From Leptobrachium leishanense (lineage: Eukaryota > Chordata > Amphibia > Anura > Megophryidae): a DNA stretch of 64,000 bases. The stretch lies in assembly GCA_009667805.1 (NCBI GenBank), contig CM019069.1:93593204-93657203 (forward strand), given 5' to 3'. The notes beneath the pieces are model-generated. The model was not told the origin of the DNA. It searched no databases and worked only from the letters and a program-made list of their open reading frames with translations. The translations under genes and the position numbers were made by a program. Each line of letters begins with the position of its first letter. Position 1 is the stretch's first letter. Positions 11,603-22,530 of the stretch are shown piece by piece.

Positions 11603-12144
11603 TAGGCTTGTGCACCGATTTTTTTTTTCTGTTCGATTCGGTTCGATTTTTCGGATTTTTAAACTTTTCGATTCGGCTCGTTTCGACCGATTTCTGTTTC
11701 GATTCGGTTCGGCTCGATTCGTTTTTCGTGTACTCTTTTTTTTTCGGAATATAGACCATTTTTCTGATTTTCGTGTCACTTAGCTCGTTTTGTTATCGAC
11801 TTTTCCTGATTTCGGAAATTTTCGTTTTTCGGAATTGTACATGTTTTCGGAATTTCGACCTTTTTTCGTATTTTCGTGTCACTTAGCTCGTTTTTGTATC
11901 GACTTTTCGTAAGTTCGGAAATTTTCGTTTTTTCGGAACGTCTGTTCTCCTCGTTTCAAAGCAATAAATTTCGATTTGACACATTTCAAGTCCATTCGAA
12001 AATATTTCGTTTCGGCTCGGAAAACTTTTCGGATCTGCCATTTTCGGATCTAAAAATTTTCGGAAATTCGGCCGCATCCGAAAACACGAATCGGGAAATT
12101 TCGTAAAATTTCCGAAATTCCGAAACCCGAAACGCACATCCCTA
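11603..12144. mobile_element. hAT MITE rich in TTCGG/CGAAA words
   Basis: It begins TAGGCTTGTGC and ends GCACATCCCTA, flanked by a perfect 8-bp duplication CATCAAAT (11595-11602 and 12145-12152). The LINE reading continues across the gap, which proves insertion. The interior is a low-complexity mix of TTCG, TTTTCGG and CGAAA words with no coding capacity. Confidence 0.88.
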
Positions 12145-12236
12145 CATCAAATCTTCCCCCAGTCTTAAGTCACTCAAGAGCTCCCTATTAACATACCTCA
12201 ATATGGAATGCATAATAACATAATGACTATATCCTA

Positions 12237-12730
12237 CTGTAGATACTAGAGAATACCGCTAGATTTTAGTGACAAAAATTTTCCTCAAAATTGGAGGGGT
12301 CGTGTTATAGTCGAGACAACTGCACCGCGTGTAAAAAAATAAAAAAATTGACTTGCTCATGGATCCCAAGTCTCTGTGACTAGCAGTGGATGAGCCTGCC
12401 TGCTAGAGCCAGAGGTCATAAACTGACACCTCCTGGCGTGCTGGCTATTGGTGAATGATTCACAGTGTTGGTCTGCCGGCCATTTTATCGCAAGTAAGAA
12501 GACGGGTGGCCGCCGCTTCATACTTAGTATTAGAGCAGAACATTCTGGCCGGAGGAGGAGCCTGACTGTCTTAAGAGAACCTGGAAGGATTTTAATTGTT
12601 TCCCAGTATAGTATACTTTTACAATTTTGCTCCTCACGTTATATTCGAGTCTTGAGTATTCTCTCATTTCCATAATAAATCTCTATCCATCGTGTTATAT
12701 TCAGGTCGCGCTATACTTGAGAATCTACGG
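12237..12730. mobile_element. Tc1/mariner-type MITE
   Basis: Inverted ends CTGTAGATACTAGAGAATA and TATACTTGAGAATCTACGG are flanked by TA. Comparison with the minus-strand LINE at 27680-27790 shows that the LINE 3' UTR is interrupted exactly here. The ends resemble the MITE at 977 (ACCGTA...ACTCG). Confidence 0.75.
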
Positions 12731-12896
12731 TATTTATTTTCTGTTAATCTGTTTACTTTTGTTTTTAATATCTTGCATTTTATTACTTTGTATTTCTTTA
12801 ACCACTGTAACATTTCAATGGTCTTGAACCCAGGACATACTTGAACGAGAGAAATCTCAATGTATCCTTCCTGGTAAAATCTATCCTATAAAAGGA

Positions 12897-13142
12897 TAAG
12901 GTCCGGCGTGTCCGTCGCCAAAAAACGGACTGCGCATGCGCGCAGCCCACAGGGTGCTGTGGAGGTTGGATGCGCGCGCAGCCGGGTGAGCGCGCGCCAC
13001 CCGCCGCAGCACGCCCAAAGCGTCTTACGGCGGTTGGATGCGCGTGCAGCCGGAGGCGCGCGCGCCTCCCGCCAAAGCCTGTTACGGAGGTTGCCACGCG
13101 CCTCCCGCCGCAGGACCACCAATGTAAGCGCGTGAAAACGCC
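12897..13142. mobile_element. GC-rich hairpin module (copy 1)
   Basis: It starts TAAGG, then GGCGTGTCCGTCGCC (12904-12918), then CTGCGCATGCGCGCA, followed by CG-rich inverted pairs. The same order of motifs begins at 19171. CpG density is far above the surroundings. It looks like the end of a non-autonomous element. The class is not determined. Confidence 0.45.
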
Positions 13143-16130
13143 ACACAGCTCAGAGCCCAGCACCGAGCACCGAGCCCAGCACCGAGCACAGCACTGAGCA
13201 CCGAGCCCAGCACCGAGCCCAGAGCCCAGCACCAGAGCCCAGCACCGAACCCAGAGCCCAGCACCGAGCCCAGAGCCCAGCACCGAGCACAGAGCCCAGC
13301 AACGAGCACAGAGACCAGCACCGAGCACAAAGTCCAGCACCGAGCCCAGAGCCCAGCACAGAGCCCAGCACCGAGCCCAGCGCAGAGCCGAGCGCAGAGC
13401 CGAGCGCAGAGCCGAGCACTGAGCCCAGCACCAGAGTGCAGAGCCAAGCACAGCACAATAAACAGCGCCAAGCACAGAACCAAGCACAACACAATAAACG
13501 GCGCAGAGCACAATAAACGGAGCAGAGCACAATATACGACACGGAGCCGAGCACAGAGCCCAGCGCAGAGCCAAGCACAGAGCCAAGCACACCAGAATAA
13601 ACGCCACAGAGCCGAGCACAATAAACGCCACAGAGCCGAGCACAGCACAATAGACGGCACAAAGCCAAGCACAATAAACGCCACAGAGCCGAGCACAACA
13701 AGAGCACAGCACAATAAATGGCACAGAGCCAAGCACAGCACAATAAACGGCGCCGAGCACAGAACCAAGCACAACACAATAAACAGAGCAGAGCACAATA
13801 AACAGAGCAGAGCACAATATACGGCACGGAGCCAAGCCCAGCACAGAGCCAAGCAAAATAGAATAAACGCCACAGAGCCAAGCACAATAAACGCCACAGA
13901 GCCGAGCACAGTACAATAGACGGCACAGAGCCGAGCACAACAGAATAAACGGCACAGAGCCGAGCACAGAGCCAAGCACAGCACAATAAACGGCACCAAG
14001 CACAGAACCAAGCACAACACAATAAACTGCGCAGAGCACAATAAACGGCACAGAGCAGAGCACAATATACGGCACGGAGCCGAGCCCAGCGCAGAGCCAA
14101 GCACAGAGCCGAGCACAACAGAATAAACGCCACAGAGCCGAGCACAATAAACGCCACAGAGACGAGCACAGCACAATAGACGGCACAAAGCCAAGCACAA
14201 TAAACGTCACAGAGCCGAGCACAACAGAATAAACGCCACAGAGCCGAGCACAGCATAATAGATGGCACAGAGCCGAGCACAATAAACGGCACAGAGCCGA
14301 GCACAGTACAATAGACGGCACAGAGCACAGCACAATAAACGGCACAGAGCACAGCACAATAAATGGCACAGAGCAGAGAACAATAAATGGCGCCGAGCAC
14401 AGAACCAAGCACAACACAATAAACGGCCCAGAGCACAATAAACGGCACAGAGCAGAGCACAATATATGGCACAGAGCCCAGCACAGAGCCAAGCACCTAG
14501 CCAAGCACAGCACAATAGACGGCACAGAGCAGAGCACAATAAACGGCACAGAGCCAAGCACAATAAACGCCACAGAGCCGAGCACAGCACAATAAACGGC
14601 ACAGAGCCGAGCACAATAAACGCCACAGAGCCGATCACAGAGCCAAGCACAATAAACGGCACAGAGCCAAGCACACCACAATATATGGCACAGAGCACAG
14701 CACATTAAATGGCACAGAGCACAATAAACGGCACAGAGCAGAGCCAAGCACAGCACAATAAATGGCACAGAGCAGAGCACAATAGACGGCACAGAGTAGA
14801 GCACAATAGACGGCACAGAGCAGAGCACAATAGACGGCACAGAGCAGAGCACCAAGCAGAGCACAAGAGCAACGATCACAGCACGGAGCAGAACACAACA
14901 GCACAGAGCCCGGCACAGAGCCGAGCACAGCACCATAAACGGCAGAGCACAGAGCAAACCACAATAAACGGCACAGAGCCAAGCACAGAGCCGAGCACAG
15001 CACAATAAACGACAAAGAGCCGAGCACAGAGCCATAAACAGCACAGAGCAAAGCACAATAAAAGGCACAGAGCCGAGCACAGTACAATAAACAGCTCAGA
15101 GCAGAGCACAGAGCAGAGCACAATAAACGCTACAGCGACGAGCACAGCACAATAAATGGCACTGAGCAGAGCACAGAGCAAAGCACAATAAACGGCGCAG
15201 AGCACCGATCAGAGCACAAGAGCACCGATAAGAGCACGGAGCAGAACACAAGAGCACAGAGCCAAGCACAGGGCAGAGCACAATAAACAGCACAGAGCAC
15301 AAGAGCACAGAGCAGAGCACAATAAACGGCACAGAGCAGAGCACCAACCAGAGCAAAAGAGCACCAAGCAGAACACAGAGCAGAGCACAATAAACGACAC
15401 AGAGCAGAGCACAATAAACGGCGCAGAGCAGAGTACAAGATCCCTGAACAGAGCACCGAGCACAGAGCAGAGCACAATAAAAGGCACAGAGCAGAGCACA
15501 ATAAATGGCACAGAGCAGAGCACAATAAATGGCACAGAGCAGAGCACAATAAATGGCACAGAGCAGAGCACAATAAACGGCACAGAGCAGAGCACAATAA
15601 ACGGCACAGAGCCAAGCACAGAGCCAAGCACAGTAAACAGCACAGAGCCGAGCACAATAAACGGCACAGAGCTGGGCACAGAACCGAGCACAGTAAACGG
15701 CACAGAGCCGAGCACATAGCCATAAACGGCACAGAGCAGAGCACAGTAAACGGCACATAGCCCAGCACAGCACAATAAACGGCACAGAGCAGAGCACAAT
15801 AAACGGCACAGAGCAGAGCACAAGATCCCTGAACAGAGCACAAGAACAGAGCACCGAGAAGAGCACAAGAGCCCTGAACAGAGCACAAGAACAGAGCACC
15901 GAGAAGAGCAAAAGAGTCCTGAACAGAGCACAAGAACAGAGCACCGAGCAGAGCGCAGAGCACAATAAATGGCACAGAGCAGAGCACAATAAACGTCACA
16001 TAGCAGAGCACAATAAATGGCACAGAGACGAGCACAATAAACGGCACAGATCACAGAGCAGAGCACAATAAACGGTACAAAGCAGAGCACAATAGCACCG
16101 AGCAGAGCACTGAGCAGAGCACAGAGCAGA
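13143..16130. repeat. 3-kb satellite, GAGCACAATAAACGGCACA type
   Basis: The array is built of 8-35-bp units combining CAGAGC, CGAGCA, CACAATAAACGGCA and CCAGCAC words. The minus strand is almost free of stop codons in all three frames for kilobases, giving spurious hydrophobic frames of up to 760 codons. The plus strand contains TAA within AATAAACGG. Unit structure drifts from short GAGCCCAGCACC units at the left to AGAGCAGAGCACAATAAACGG units at the right. Confidence 0.92.
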
Positions 16131-16555
16131 GAACAAAAAAAAAAACACACTAACACAACAACAAAAAAAAACTGAGGACCTACCAAAAACGGTGCCCCCT
16201 CCAAAGAGCCTCCACAACACTTTAACAAGAGAGCATACAAACAACCAGTGCCCCCACATAAATTGTGCAACCAAGAAAAAAAAAAAATGTTTTAAAAAAC
16301 CTCACAGCCCCACTAACAGAACGAAAAAAAAACCTAACAAAGCAACACCAAGAGAAAATAAAAAAAAAAAATTTAAAAATACTTACAGCCGCACTAACAA
16401 AACAAAAACTTTAAAAAAAAAAAATCCTTGGAGGTCCAAACAAAAAAACAGTGCACCCCTCTGCAAACACCCCACAAACCACTTAACCCTTTAAATATAA
16501 AACAAAGAAAACTTCACATAAACAAAATTTGTTTTAATAGTATTTACAAAAAAAA
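16131..16555. other. A-rich spacer upstream of the Helitron ORF
   Basis: Poly-A runs alternate with AC-rich text. There is no ORF of note. It probably includes the 5' leader of the Helitron protein gene, but no TATA or initiation site can be singled out. Confidence 0.4.
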
Positions 16556-19170
16556 ATGCCACCCAAAAGAAAGATGAATTTACAACTACAATCTGTCGCT
16601 AAAAGGAGAGATAATCACACAGAATCTAACACTAATGACATGCCAAACGAGCAACTACAAAATTTCAGAAATAAAAAAAAAAAACAGAAATGAAAGGAAA
16701 GAGCTAATATGGATGATAATGCACGATTTCAAGAAAGAATCAAAAACACATTGGCACACAAAGTACAACGTGCACAAACAAAAATTAATAAAATCATTAA
16801 CAATGAACAGGGTGATTCAGTTCAGCAACATTATTGTGGGAAACTCGATGTTCTGTGCACCAACTGCAATGCACTACATTTTAATACACACCAGCCATCC
16901 AACAGACTATTCACTCAATGCTGCAACAAAGGAAAAGTATATATGGAGCCCATTAAAGTTGCTCCTTTGATAGAAAGTCTAATGACAGGCACTCATAAGC
17001 ATTCAAAAAATTTCAAACAAAATATTCGATCTATCAACAGTTCATTAGCATTTGCTTCCATGGGGGCAAACATTACTCCTCCTCCTGGTTATGGACCTTA
17101 CTGCTTTAGAATTAATAGCCAGATTTACCACCGAACTGCATCTCTTCATCCGCACAATGAGGATAACCGAAAGTTTGCACAACTATATATTCTTGACCCC
17201 GATGAGGCTGCTAAACAACGCCTCATGATTAATGAAAATTCAAAATGCAACCCTGAGCTCATGACAGAGTTAAGCACTTTTATGGATAAAAACAATCCAT
17301 TTGCTGAAGCCTGCAAAATGTTATATGAGGTAGAACAAGAATCCTTACAGGAGGCTATACAAAATGGCACTATAACACCAACTGTCACCATGGCGATAGT
17401 ACAAGATCGCACGGACGATCAACAAAGATACAATGCACCTCGCAGTAATGAAGTAGCTATTATTTTTCAAAATGATGATGGAGAACCTCCTCTCGAAAGA
17501 GATCTTAGCATTCATTGCCGAACGCAAAACACAGACAGAAAAACAGAAAGGATAAACATTTTAGATCCAAACTTAGAGCCGATGCTCTATCCACTTCTAT
17601 TTCCATTTGGGGACCAAAGTTGGTCACCTCGCATTAAACTTAACTACACCCCTACTACTGTAAAAACCATACGCAGTCGTTCCTCTGCTAAGCCAAGAGA
17701 AAGAGTCACTCAAATGCAATTTTGCTACATGCTTTCCATCCGAAAAGATTTCAACCCATTTTTAAATGCAGGCAAATTAACTCAACAGTACTTTGTAGAC
17801 GCATATGTTAAGACCGAAGGTAACCGTCTAAATTATGTACGACAAAATCAGTCCAAATTCCGAGTTAAAAAATACACAGGTCTCATGAACCATCTACAAA
17901 ACGCTGCCAAAGAACAGGGATTGATACCAGGAAAAGCAGTAATACTTCCATCAACATTCCAGGGTAGTCCCAGAAACATGCTGCAAAACTACCAAGACGC
18001 CATGGCTATTGTGCGAAAATATGGTAAGCCTGACTTCTTCATAACAATGACATGCAACCCAAAATGGCCAGAAATTTTAGAAAATATTACAGAAGGTCAA
18101 GCAGTGGAATACCGCCCTGATTTGGTTGCCAAAGTTTTCAACTTAAAGCTAAAAGAACTACTACATGACATCACAAACAAACATGTGTTAGGTAAACCTG
18201 TTGCTAAAATTCATGTAATAGAGTTTCAAAAACGTGGATTACCTCATGCACATATTTTACTCATATTATCACCTCAAGATAAGCTTAAAGATGCTGATGC
18301 TATTGATAGCTTCATTTCAGCAGAAATCCCCGACATTCATGCACAACCCCGATTACATGCAATAGTCATCAAACACATGATACATGGACCATGTGGGCCT
18401 CAGAATATTAATTCACCATGCATGGCTGATGGTGTTTGCTCAAAAAACTTCCCAAAACCATACCAAGACCAAACTTTGTTAAACATGGACGGCTATCCAC
18501 TGTACCGGAGAACACAAACAGCTGCTTCTATTTAAGGTAATGGAAAAAAAATCAATAACTCTTGGGTTGTGCCATACAACCCATTATTAGCTTTAAAATA
18601 CAACTGCCATATAAACGTTGGGAGCTGCGCTTCTATAAAAAGTGTAAAGTACTTATTCAAATACATCTATAAAGGACATGACTGCGCAAATATTGCCATC
18701 AAAGAACATGCAACGCTCCATCATGACGAGATCACCTCCTTCATGGATTCTAGATATGTGACAGCTCCAGAAACGGCATGGCGTCTTCTTGGTTTCAAAA
18801 TGCACCATCAAACACATACCATCGTGCGTTTACAAATCCATCTTCCTGACGAACAGTCGGTATACTTTAATGAAGATAACATCAGGAACGCTATAGAAAG
18901 AACACAATCAAGAGACACAACATTGACAGCTTGGTTCACCTTAAACAGAGTAGATGTGGCTGCCCGCGAATTCCTGTATACTGATATTTCACAACATTTT
19001 GTATTTCAACAGAAAAATACCACATGGGAAAGGAGATTGAGACATCGAGAAAATAACACTATTGGACGAATGTACTCTGTTAACATAAATTCAGATGTTG
19101 AGAGATTTTGCTTGAGATTACTTTTACTCCATGTTAAAGGAGCCACCTCATTTGAACATATAATTGAGTA
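16556..19170 (+). pseudogene. Helitron Rep protein, truncated before the helicase
   Basis: Helitron Rep/helicase proteins nick and join DNA strands during rolling-circle transposition. A likely start ATG at 16556 opens with MPPKRK, as is common in Helitron proteins. An indel in a poly-A run near 16675 breaks the frame before the long frame from 16709. Visible parts: an N-terminal Cys-rich finger (CTNC, CC near 16855-16925), the HUH motif PHAH (18242-18253), and the Y2 motif KYLFKYIYK with the two catalytic Tyr at 18650 and 18662. A single TAA at 18533 lies between HUH and Y2 in the same frame. The gene ends at 19170 at a foreign junction, and the PIF1-like helicase is absent. It is inactive by itself. 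Confidence 0.88.
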
Positions 19171-19690
19171 AGGCTTGGCGTGTCCGTCGCCAAGCCTTAC
19201 TCTGCGCATGCACGCGCAACCGGCGGCGGTTGGTTGCGCGCGCATGCAACCGCCACGGCACGAGCCGGCTGTGCGCTCGCCGCAGCGGTTACAAGATGCA
19301 CACAGCAGCCGGGTAGAGGCTGCGCTCGCAGCCTCTACCCAGCTGCCGCGCGCATCCAACCCCCGAGCGGCGAAGGGAAAGTTCCCTCCGCCGCTCGGGG
19401 GTTGGATGCGCGCGGCAACCGGGTAGAGGCTGCGCTCGCAGCCTCTACCCGGCTGCCGCACGCATCCATCCCTGAGCGGCGAAGGGAAAGTTCCCTCGCT
19501 TCCGCTCTTTGAAGGACCCAAGCCGTGGTCACGTGACCGCGGCTTGGGTCCTTCAACGACCGGAAGCGGGGAAACTTTCACTTCGCCGCTCGGGAAGGTA
19601 AGTATGAGGAGCTCATGGGGCGGCTATCCGAATGCCAATAGAGCATTCGAACAGCCGCCCCATGTCTGGTCTGGGGTCTGAGCTGGGGGG
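19171..19690. mobile_element. GC-rich hairpin module (copy 2)
   Basis: It begins with a 12-bp perfect stem TAAGGCTTGGCG and complement CGCCAAGCCTTA around a 7-nt loop. Further strong stems follow, for example GTAGAGGCTGCG/CGCAGCCTCTAC (19312-19340), again near 19420-19450, and one around GGTCACGTGACC (19528-19539). The junction with the Helitron ORF is abrupt. Motif order matches 12897-13000. Confidence 0.5.
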
Positions 19691-20440
19691 CATATAGCCA
19701 TGAGAGGTGGGGGGCAAATATCCGAGAGGTGGGGGGCAAATATCCATGAGCTGGGGCATATATCCATGAGAGGTGGGGGCCAAATATCCATGAGCTGGGG
19801 CAGTATCCACGTGCTGGGGCAGTATCCACGTGCTGGGGCAGTATCCATGAGCTGGGGCAGTATCCACGTGCTGGGGCAGTATCCACGAGCTGGGGCAGTA
19901 TCCACGTGCTGGGGCAGTATCCACGAGCTGGGGCAGTATCCACGAGCTGGGGCAGTATCCACATGCTGGGGCAGTATCCACGAACTGGGGCAGTATCCAC
20001 GTGCTGGGGCAGTATCCACGAGCTGGGGCAGTATCCACGTGCTGGGGCAGTATCCACGTGCTGGGGCAATATCCACGAGCTGGGGCAGTATCCACGAGCT
20101 GGGGCAGTATCCACGTGCTGGGGCAATATCCACGAGCTGGGGCAGTATCCACGTGCTGGGGCAATATCCACGAGCTGGGGCAGTATATCCACTTGCTGGG
20201 GCAGTATTCACAAGCTGGGGCAGTATATCCACGAGCTGGGGCAGTATATCCACGTGCTGGGGCATATATCCACATGCTGGGGCAGTATATCCACGTGCTG
20301 GGGCATATATCCACGTGCTGGGGCAGTATATCCACGTGCTGGGGCAGTATATCCACAAGCTGGGGCATATATCCACGAGCTGGGGCATATATCCACGAGC
20401 TGGGGCAGTATATCCATGAGCTGGGGCAGTATATCCACAA
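19690..20440. repeat. Minisatellite, AGCTGGGGCAGTATCCACG type
   Basis: About 38 units. The left part uses an 18-bp unit (GGGGCAGTATCCACGAGCT) and the right part a 20-21-bp unit with ATATCC. GAGCT and GTGCT variants alternate. Open frames on both strands are repeat artefacts. Confidence 0.92.
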
Positions 20441-20499
20441 TAGACTGCCCTCTGGGCAGGCTTTCCACCTTGTACTTTATAAATAAATAAATATATATA

Positions 20500-20714
20500 T
20501 ATATTGCCCCCAGCTCACATGGATATATTTGCCCCCAGCTCACATGGGTATAGTTGCCCCCAGCTAACATGGATATATTGCCCCCAGCTAACATGGATAT
20601 ATTGCCCACAGCTCACATGGATATATATATTTGCCCCCAGCTCACATGGATATATATATTGCCCCCAGCTCACATGGATATATATATTTGCCACAGCTCA
20701 CATAGATATATTTA
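20500..20714. repeat. Minisatellite, left half, interrupted by the chromovirus
   Basis: About eight units of GCCCCCAGCTCACATGGATATAT with a variable TA run. The array is resumed at 26930-27000 on the far side of the LTR retrotransposon. Confidence 0.9.
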
Positions 20715-21562
20715 TGTCAGGATCGCCCCCTGGTACCGCCTGGTCGCCGCCGGACCCGTTCATACTGCCGTCCATCCCACCGCTAACAAGCCGCGATCCG
20801 CCGGAGTGCTTGCCGCGGCTCATTTCTCCCACGCCTCGTCGCTAGGCGAAGACCCCGGGAAGAGGTTAGGTGTCCTCGGCGCCGGGAGATGACGTCAGAA
20901 GCCAGGTACTGAAGAAGGGCGGGGGCCAGTTTAAAAGAAGCCACAGAACTGTGAGTAATTGCCCAATTATTGAGTTTATTACCTGAACTGTGTATTTGTG
21001 CCAAGCTGCCTAGCTATCTCTCTTCAGCCTACCGCAGTATTTACAGTCTCCTCGCCTGCTTTAGAACCACAGCCTACCACAGTGTTTCCAGTCTCCTCGC
21101 CTACTTCTGAACCACAGCCTACCGCAGTATTTACAGTCTCCTCACCTGCTCCAGAACCACAGCCTACCGCAGCATTTACAGTCTCCTCGCCTGCTTCAGA
21201 ACCACAGCCTACCGTAGTATATCCAGTCTCCTCGCCTATCTATAACAACAGTATACAGCGGATATTCTACGGATTCCTTATACCACGATCTACCTCCCGC
21301 CTACCGTGAGTACTACGACTCTGTATGAACATATCCCTGCATCTCTGTGTTTCATATTACCTACTGCTCGCCGTGTCAAGCCTCCAGTCTACTGTGTCTC
21401 TACGTCTACTCCCATCAACTCCCGACGTCTCGGCCACTACCACGAATAAGGTTGTACAATTTCATCTCACCCTTCGTGTAGTGGCTCATACGATCTGGCA
21501 TACTCGGCTTTCTGGGTTCCCACCGCTCTGAAAACACAGTCTTCCCGTGACAGTTCGTGACA
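20715..21562 (+). repeat. 5' LTR of the chromovirus
   Basis: 848 bp. It contains a 45-bp tandem repeat (units with ACCACAGCCTACC, 21024-21240; one partial plus four units). A 31-bp stretch present in the 3' LTR after CGTCGCTAGGC is missing here. Confidence 0.93.
20930..20971 (+). promoter_or_regulatory. TATA-like box and predicted self-primer at the transcript start
   Basis: TTTAAAA at 20930-20936 lies 31 bp before GCCCAATTATT (20961-20971). That 11-mer is the exact reverse complement of 21564-21574, just past the LTR. In the Tf1/sushi group the 5' end of the RNA folds back on such a site to prime reverse transcription. The transcription start is inferred from spacing only. Confidence 0.7.
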
Positions 21563-21563
21563 G

Positions 21564-21574
21564 AATAATTGGGC
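21564..21574 (+). promoter_or_regulatory. Primer-binding site for self-priming
   Basis: AATAATTGGGC starts 2 nt after the last base of the 5' LTR and pairs perfectly with 20961-20971. I recognise no tRNA 3' end complementary to this place. Confidence 0.7.
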
Positions 21575-21580
21575 CTTCAC

Positions 21581-22530
21581 ATGGAACCCGCGGGTATACC
21601 AGACACTCTGGCTCTCATAACCAACCAGCTATCAAACCTGACCCGTTCCATTGTGGAACTACAGAACAACCAGGTCACTATACAATCTCACCAGAGTTGG
21701 TTGGACCAGGCACAAGCTGCCGAAGGGGCAGCCGAACCCTCCGCTGAAACCCCACCAGTTGCGGAAGTCGCCCTTACAGGCCCTGAACCCTATGTATCTC
21801 CGCCTAATAAATTCGATGGGGATAGGAAGCAGTTTCGATTATTCATCACGTCGTGTCAAATCATGTTCTCTCTCCAACGAAGGACGTACGTGTCTGATTT
21901 TGTGAAAATTAGGACCGTGATGTCCCTCCTCACTGGCAAACCACATGATGGGCTCATCACCTGTTACGTACCGCTCACCCCTCACTACGTACCTGGAACA
22001 CCTTCTATAATGCCCTTGAAGCCATGTATGAGGACCCCAATCATCTAACCTCCGCGGCTCAAGCGCTTGAATTGCTGAAACAAGGAAAGGATGATGTAGA
22101 AGACTACATCATGGAATTCAAGCATTTAGCCCTGGATTCAGAGTGGAACGAGCCAGGCCTGCTAGCACAGTTCAGAAAAGGATTATCCGAAGTACTTAAG
22201 GATGAACTAGCTCGTACTGGAATCCCTACCACTCTGGAAGCTACCATGGTTCTCTGCACACAGATAGATAGAAGACTACGTGAACGGAGGGCAGAAAAAT
22301 CCGCCTCCCATACTCATGTTCCAGCGAAAAGATATGTACAGATATCCCTGGTACCTACCCCTGGTACTTCCGCTAGCGAGGAAGAACCCATGCAGATTGG
22401 GGTCGAACGAGGTCCCATAACGGAGGCTGAAAAGTCCAGGCGCAGATCCCTAGGTCTCTGCATGTACTGCGGGCGTCCTGGCCATCAAGTTAGAGAATGC
22501 CGAGCCAAACCTACCAATCGTTCAGGTGAG
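21581..22530 (+). pseudogene. Gag of the chromovirus, frameshifted
   Basis: This is the structural protein that packages the element RNA. The ATG at 21581 is the first after the primer-binding site. The N-terminal third has a Leu/Gln-rich stretch compatible with a coiled coil. A Gag-like capsid region follows, with a frameshift near 21990 moving the reading to the frame of 22024. A CCHC zinc knuckle (CMYCGRPGHQVREC, about 22459-22500) lies near the C-terminus, where RNA binding is expected. Gag runs into the protease without a separate start. Mammalian genes such as PEG10 and RTL1 are domesticated relatives of this Gag group. Confidence 0.85.

Larger units (their letters stand above)
11186..12900 (+). 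pseudogene. LINE 3' fragment (end of reverse-transcriptase ORF and 3' UTR), split by two MITEs
   Basis: Frame 11187-11602 encodes the C-terminal end of a LINE ORF2. It is nearly colinear with the end of the protein encoded by 29184-27766 (shared words KQIVQQMLM, YNSFCRF, SSYNLRSRT). The LINE resumes at 12145 after a hAT MITE, runs to 12236, and resumes again at 12731 after a Tc1-type MITE. Its 3' UTR ends with the ACGAGAGAAATCTCAA and CCTTCCTGGTAAAAT motifs (12847-12880). The reverse-transcriptase core and endonuclease are absent because of 5' truncation. It is non-functional. Confidence 0.85.

Noticed and set aside
12798..15080. Minus-strand frame of 760 codons with hydrophobic Cys/Leu/Val-rich translation
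   Set aside because: It lies in the short-unit satellite and all three minus frames are similarly open. The translation is periodic and has no domain. It reflects lack of stop codons in the unit.
15096..16270. Minus-strand frames of 297-353 codons resembling membrane proteins
   Set aside because: Same satellite. Apparent membrane segments come from the repeated AGCACAATAAACGGCA complement.
19578..20490. Six overlapping frames (160-275 codons) on both strands
   Set aside because: Artefacts of the 18- and 21-bp minisatellite units.
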